DNA of 5,902 bases, taken from NCBI GenBank assembly GCA_903844785.1, contig CAIMVB010000368.1, positions 1 to 5,902 of the forward strand, in the 5' to 3' direction. Every line of letters begins with the position of its first letter. Positions within the stretch are counted from its first letter, which is position 1. The DNA comes from an uncultured Rhodospirillales bacterium (GTDB lineage: Bacteria; Pseudomonadota; Alphaproteobacteria; Acetobacterales; Acetobacteraceae). The notes under the pieces were generated by a model, which saw only the letters and a list, made by a program, of their open reading frames with translations, did not search any database and was not told where the DNA came from. Shown in pieces: positions 5,898 through 5,902 of the stretch. The translations under genes were made by a program, and so were the position numbers.

Positions 5898-5902
5898 TCC
5901 TC
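5898..5902 (-). promoter_or_regulatory. Ribosome binding site of popZ
   Basis: The minus strand begins GAGGA at the window edge, then TCACC and the ATG at 5892. The five-base spacing supports this start. The promoter lies outside the window. Confidence 0.65.

Overview
The window looks like a piece of an alphaproteobacterial chromosome. The best indicator is a PopZ/DUF2497 polar-organizer gene, a family largely restricted to Alphaproteobacteria, lying close to valS. The dihydroxy-acid dehydratase also reads like the Bradyrhizobium-type enzyme. An orphan Bug/TctC-type periplasmic binding protein and a fairly high G+C content (about 60% by eye) would suit a Rhodospirillales/Acetobacteraceae-like bacterium, but the sequence alone does not fix the family or genus.

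Layout, left to right: ilvD (minus strand, C-terminal end cut by the window edge), an uncharacterised 62-residue membrane protein (minus), valS (minus), a 95-bp divergent intergenic region, a TctC-like solute-binding protein gene (plus), and popZ (minus, start codon near the right edge). The window is almost entirely coding. The largest gene-free stretch is the 95 bp between valS and the tctC-like gene. I see no rRNA, tRNA, CRISPR array, insertion sequence or transposase.

valS, the small membrane protein and ilvD are packed on one strand (gaps of 3 and 34 bp), so they can plausibly form one transcript. That would place valine/isoleucine biosynthesis (dihydroxy-acid dehydratase) with charging of tRNA-Val. 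popZ points the same way but is separated from valS by the oppositely oriented tctC-like gene. This gene ends 9 bp from the popZ stop and starts 95 bp from the valS start. In many Alphaproteobacteria, as I recall, popZ lies directly upstream of valS, so the solute-binding gene looks like an insertion into a conserved neighbourhood.

Most of the window is ordinary housekeeping sequence, and I found no convincing new defence or mobile system. The points worth a second look are the intervening transport gene, the small membrane protein between valS and ilvD, the weakly acidic PopZ linker, and several short inverted repeats at the gene junctions.
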